Shown here: positions 31,041-33,060 of the stretch, one piece after another
Layout of the letters: each line of letters begins with the position of its first letter
How positions within the stretch are numbered: the stretch's first letter is position 1
NCBI GenBank assembly: GCA_026260175.1
Contig: JAKCWW010005710.1
Coordinates: forward strand, 2,292-35,351
Source of the DNA: Reticulitermes lucifugus
Taxonomy: Eukaryota; Arthropoda; Insecta; Blattodea; Rhinotermitidae
DNA length: 33,060 nucleotides
Reading direction: 5' to 3'
Made by a program: the position numbers and the translations under genes
The notes under the pieces: model-generated
The model's database searches: none
The model's input: only the letters and a program-made list of their open reading frames with translations
What the model was told of the DNA's origin: nothing

Positions 31041-31357
31041 GATTGAAATGTAACTTGAATTTTCTCGACAGATTTTCCAAAAATATTCAAATATCAAATC
31101 TCATGAAAATCCGTCCAGCGAGAGCTGGGTTGTTTCCTGCGGACGCACGGACAGACAGACAGACATGACGAAGTTAGAGTAATAGTCGCTATTCGCAATT
31201 TTGCCATCGCGCCTAAAAATGAACATCTTATATGGAATCCATATCCTCACGTCAGGTGGTCTGTCTGTCACCTCATACCAACCACTACAGCTTTTGTTAG
31301 ATTTTCACGAAATTTGGTGTAGAGATTTTTACAAAAAGTCGAGCAAGGAGAAGTTTC

Positions 31358-31990
31358 GTGAAATTCGGTGCAGTAACACTTATGTACCCTAGGGGCCTGT
31401 CAAGGCCTGTAATGGTATAGCTTTAACTTACACTTACACTTTACTTGAGAGTATAAATAAATTTATATTATTCTTTGTATATTTATTCACTGATTTTGGT
31501 GAAATTCGTTGGAGAAGACCTCAACGTTATTACTTTGAGTAAATTTGAGTTACGTGAAAATAAGTGCCGTGAAGGTCATACTAAAGGGTATAAAAGTATT
31601 GTGCCCCATTTTCTACATTTCTCTTCAAATTTCAATAAAATTCGGTACTGGAGACTTTCATAGAAATTTATTGAGTGACTTTAAGTTTCTTGAAAATCGG
31701 TGGCATTTTCGTCATGCTTTATTTAGGAGTATGAATGAATTTCTATTCATACGTTCCGTATTTACTGTGTGATGTGGGTGAAATTCGAAGTAGGAGCTCT
31801 TCATATAATGCTGTTCATCTTTTGTGAGTTTCGTGAAAATCGGCACAGGGAAGGCCTACTGAAATTTAAATTGCTTGTGTACTCTAAAACCGTACGGCAC
31901 TTCAAAAGTACAGAACTCGAAGGTGAAATCCGTGTGTTATGTGACGGCGTAGGCCATTTGCATAGAGGGGGCGCAAACTTCTTAAACGTG
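31358..31990. repeat. ~140-bp degenerate tandem array
   Basis: Two anchors recur in step. GTGAAATTCG-like words occur at 31358, 31499, 31634 and 31778. CGTGAAAATCGG-like words occur at 31553, 31689 and 31832. The two anchor series give the same unit lengths (about 136 and 143 bp), showing a real tandem array of three or more diverged units. Confidence 0.75.
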
Positions 31991-32046
31991 AGTTACACGA
32001 AATCCGTGTACGAGTACTTTCAGATCCTGAAATGCTCTACGCTAAT

Positions 32047-32297
32047 CGGTGGCATAGCTAGGATTTTTGATCCCCGGGGCGAGCAGCAGGAGTGGCGGCC
32101 TTTGGCAGAAATTACAAACTTAAAAAAAAAATACAATCTCAATTACTTATTAATTACCTTTTATTTTTCTCAATATTTTAAAGTTTGTTGAACGCAACAA
32201 ATTACATTTTTCACTAAAAATACTCATTTTGAATTCCCTTGGGCTCTACTACCCGCGGCGGTCGCAGGACCCGCCTCCGCACCAAGCTACGGCCCTG
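32047..32297. mobile_element. hAT-type MITE (251 bp)
   Basis: The left end CGGTGGCATAGCTAGG faces the right end read inward as CAGGGCCGTAGCTTGG. Octamers ACGCTAAT (32039-32046) and ATGATAAT (32298-32305) agree at 6 of 8 positions. The interior is AT-rich with a GC-rich right end and no coding sequence. Confidence 0.6.
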
Positions 32298-32611
32298 ATG
32301 ATAATAGACATGGGTAAGTTATAAGAGGTTGATTATGTAATATTTCTGTACCTTGTAATGTAAAAAGAGGGCAACGGTGAAAAATTTCTTTTCAACTTCG
32401 CTTTTGATGGAAATAACTAATAAACATTTTGAGCTGTGCATGTCAAATTTGGTAAGGACATGGAGTAAAAACATACTTACACTTTCTGAACAAAATATCG
32501 CTTTCAAATAACAGTTACAAAATAAACTACGAAGCGAAATATTGAAGCTATATGGCCTAACCAACGAATTCAATGCAAAAACAACTTGTGCTTAAGTAAT
32601 AGGCCTTTTTT

Positions 32612-32849
32612 TCATGGCGCAACAGCCTTAGAGGGCCAGGGCCTCCTGATTATCGAGGCTAGACGATCATACTCGGACACACCACACTCGGTAGGACTCA
32701 TCTGAACGAGTGATCAGCCCGAAGCAAAGAATTCTACCTGACAACACACAACACTCACAACAGGCAGACAACCATGCCCCCGCGGGATTCGAACACACAA
32801 TCCCGACCTTAGGCCCACACCTTAGACAGCGCGGCAACTGGACTCGGCT
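32612..32849 (-). mobile_element. tRNA-derived SINE, same family as 27.2 kb
   Basis: Closely collinear with 27246-27493: ATGGCGCAACAG at 32614, GGTAGGACTC, CGAGTGATCAGCCCGA, then CCCGCGGGATTCGAAC near 32778 (B box) and a decayed A-box region. The orientation is minus. The tRNA head is shorter than in the 27-kb copy. Confidence 0.8.
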
Positions 32850-33060
32850 ATCAGCCTCTTACAACAGTTAAATAAATGAAGAATGACACCTATACGACTA
32901 AACATATACACAATATATATGTAAGTTATTAAACCCTGCTCTGAACTACTTCATCAATCCCAAATCTAAATATACGCGTATATTTTGCGCCGTTATTATG
33001 CGTTTACTTTAAAATGAACTGCAGTTACTTCTAAATCTATACCACGTGCTATTTAATCAA

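Noticed and set aside
31040-31200. ACGGACAGACAGACAGACAT tract suggesting a CRISPR-like or satellite array
   Set aside because: Only one short run of GACA units with no spacers; this is a common insect dispersed-repeat segment.

Overview
The window looks like AT-rich nuclear DNA of an arthropod, most likely a hemimetabolous insect. A cockroach- or termite-like genome is a low-confidence guess from the style of the SINEs and LINE tails. Features pointing this way are long GT-AG introns, tRNA-derived SINEs, Tigger- and hAT-type DNA elements, non-LTR retrotransposon tails, and no prokaryotic gene organisation.

There is one real host gene, on the minus strand, spread over about 19 kb (30617 down to 11495). 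It is histidine ammonia-lyase (histidase, HAL), which converts L-histidine to trans-urocanate in the first step of histidine breakdown. I rebuilt it by hand as 15 coding exons. Every junction has GT-AG ends and compatible phase, and the exons sum to 2004 nt (667 residues plus TAA). The MIO-forming Ala-Ser-Gly triad and the other active-site motifs are present. A further 5' coding exon may lie upstream and was not found.

Layout, left to right: a 19-bp minisatellite (71-160); a decayed Tigger-like transposon with intact TIRs and a deleted catalytic core (1533-3277); largely empty intergenic DNA with SINEs and a hAT MITE (3.3-11.5 kb); HAL with repeat-filled introns (11.5-30.6 kb); and upstream DNA with a 140-bp tandem array, a hAT-type MITE and a SINE (31-33 kb).

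The most unusual structure is a set of fold-back (inverted-repeat) insertions inside HAL introns, at 18.6, 25.3 and 29.5 kb, plus two related single-arm modules at 13.6 and 16.3 kb. Two of the fold-backs have 11-13 bp target-site duplications and a roughly 36-nt unpaired tail at one end. At the same position in their arms, the fold-backs carry a motif resembling a hammerhead-ribozyme core (CTGANGA, hairpin, GAAAC, short gap, GTA). Its predicted outer stem differs in sequence between families but keeps pairing. This suggests Penelope-like or other ribozyme-bearing retroelement remnants; it is an inference, not proof.

CpG density also changes sharply: CpG is scarce from about 1 to 26 kb and common from about 26.1 kb to the right edge. 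This fits germline methylation of most of the gene and its 3' side but not its 5' end.
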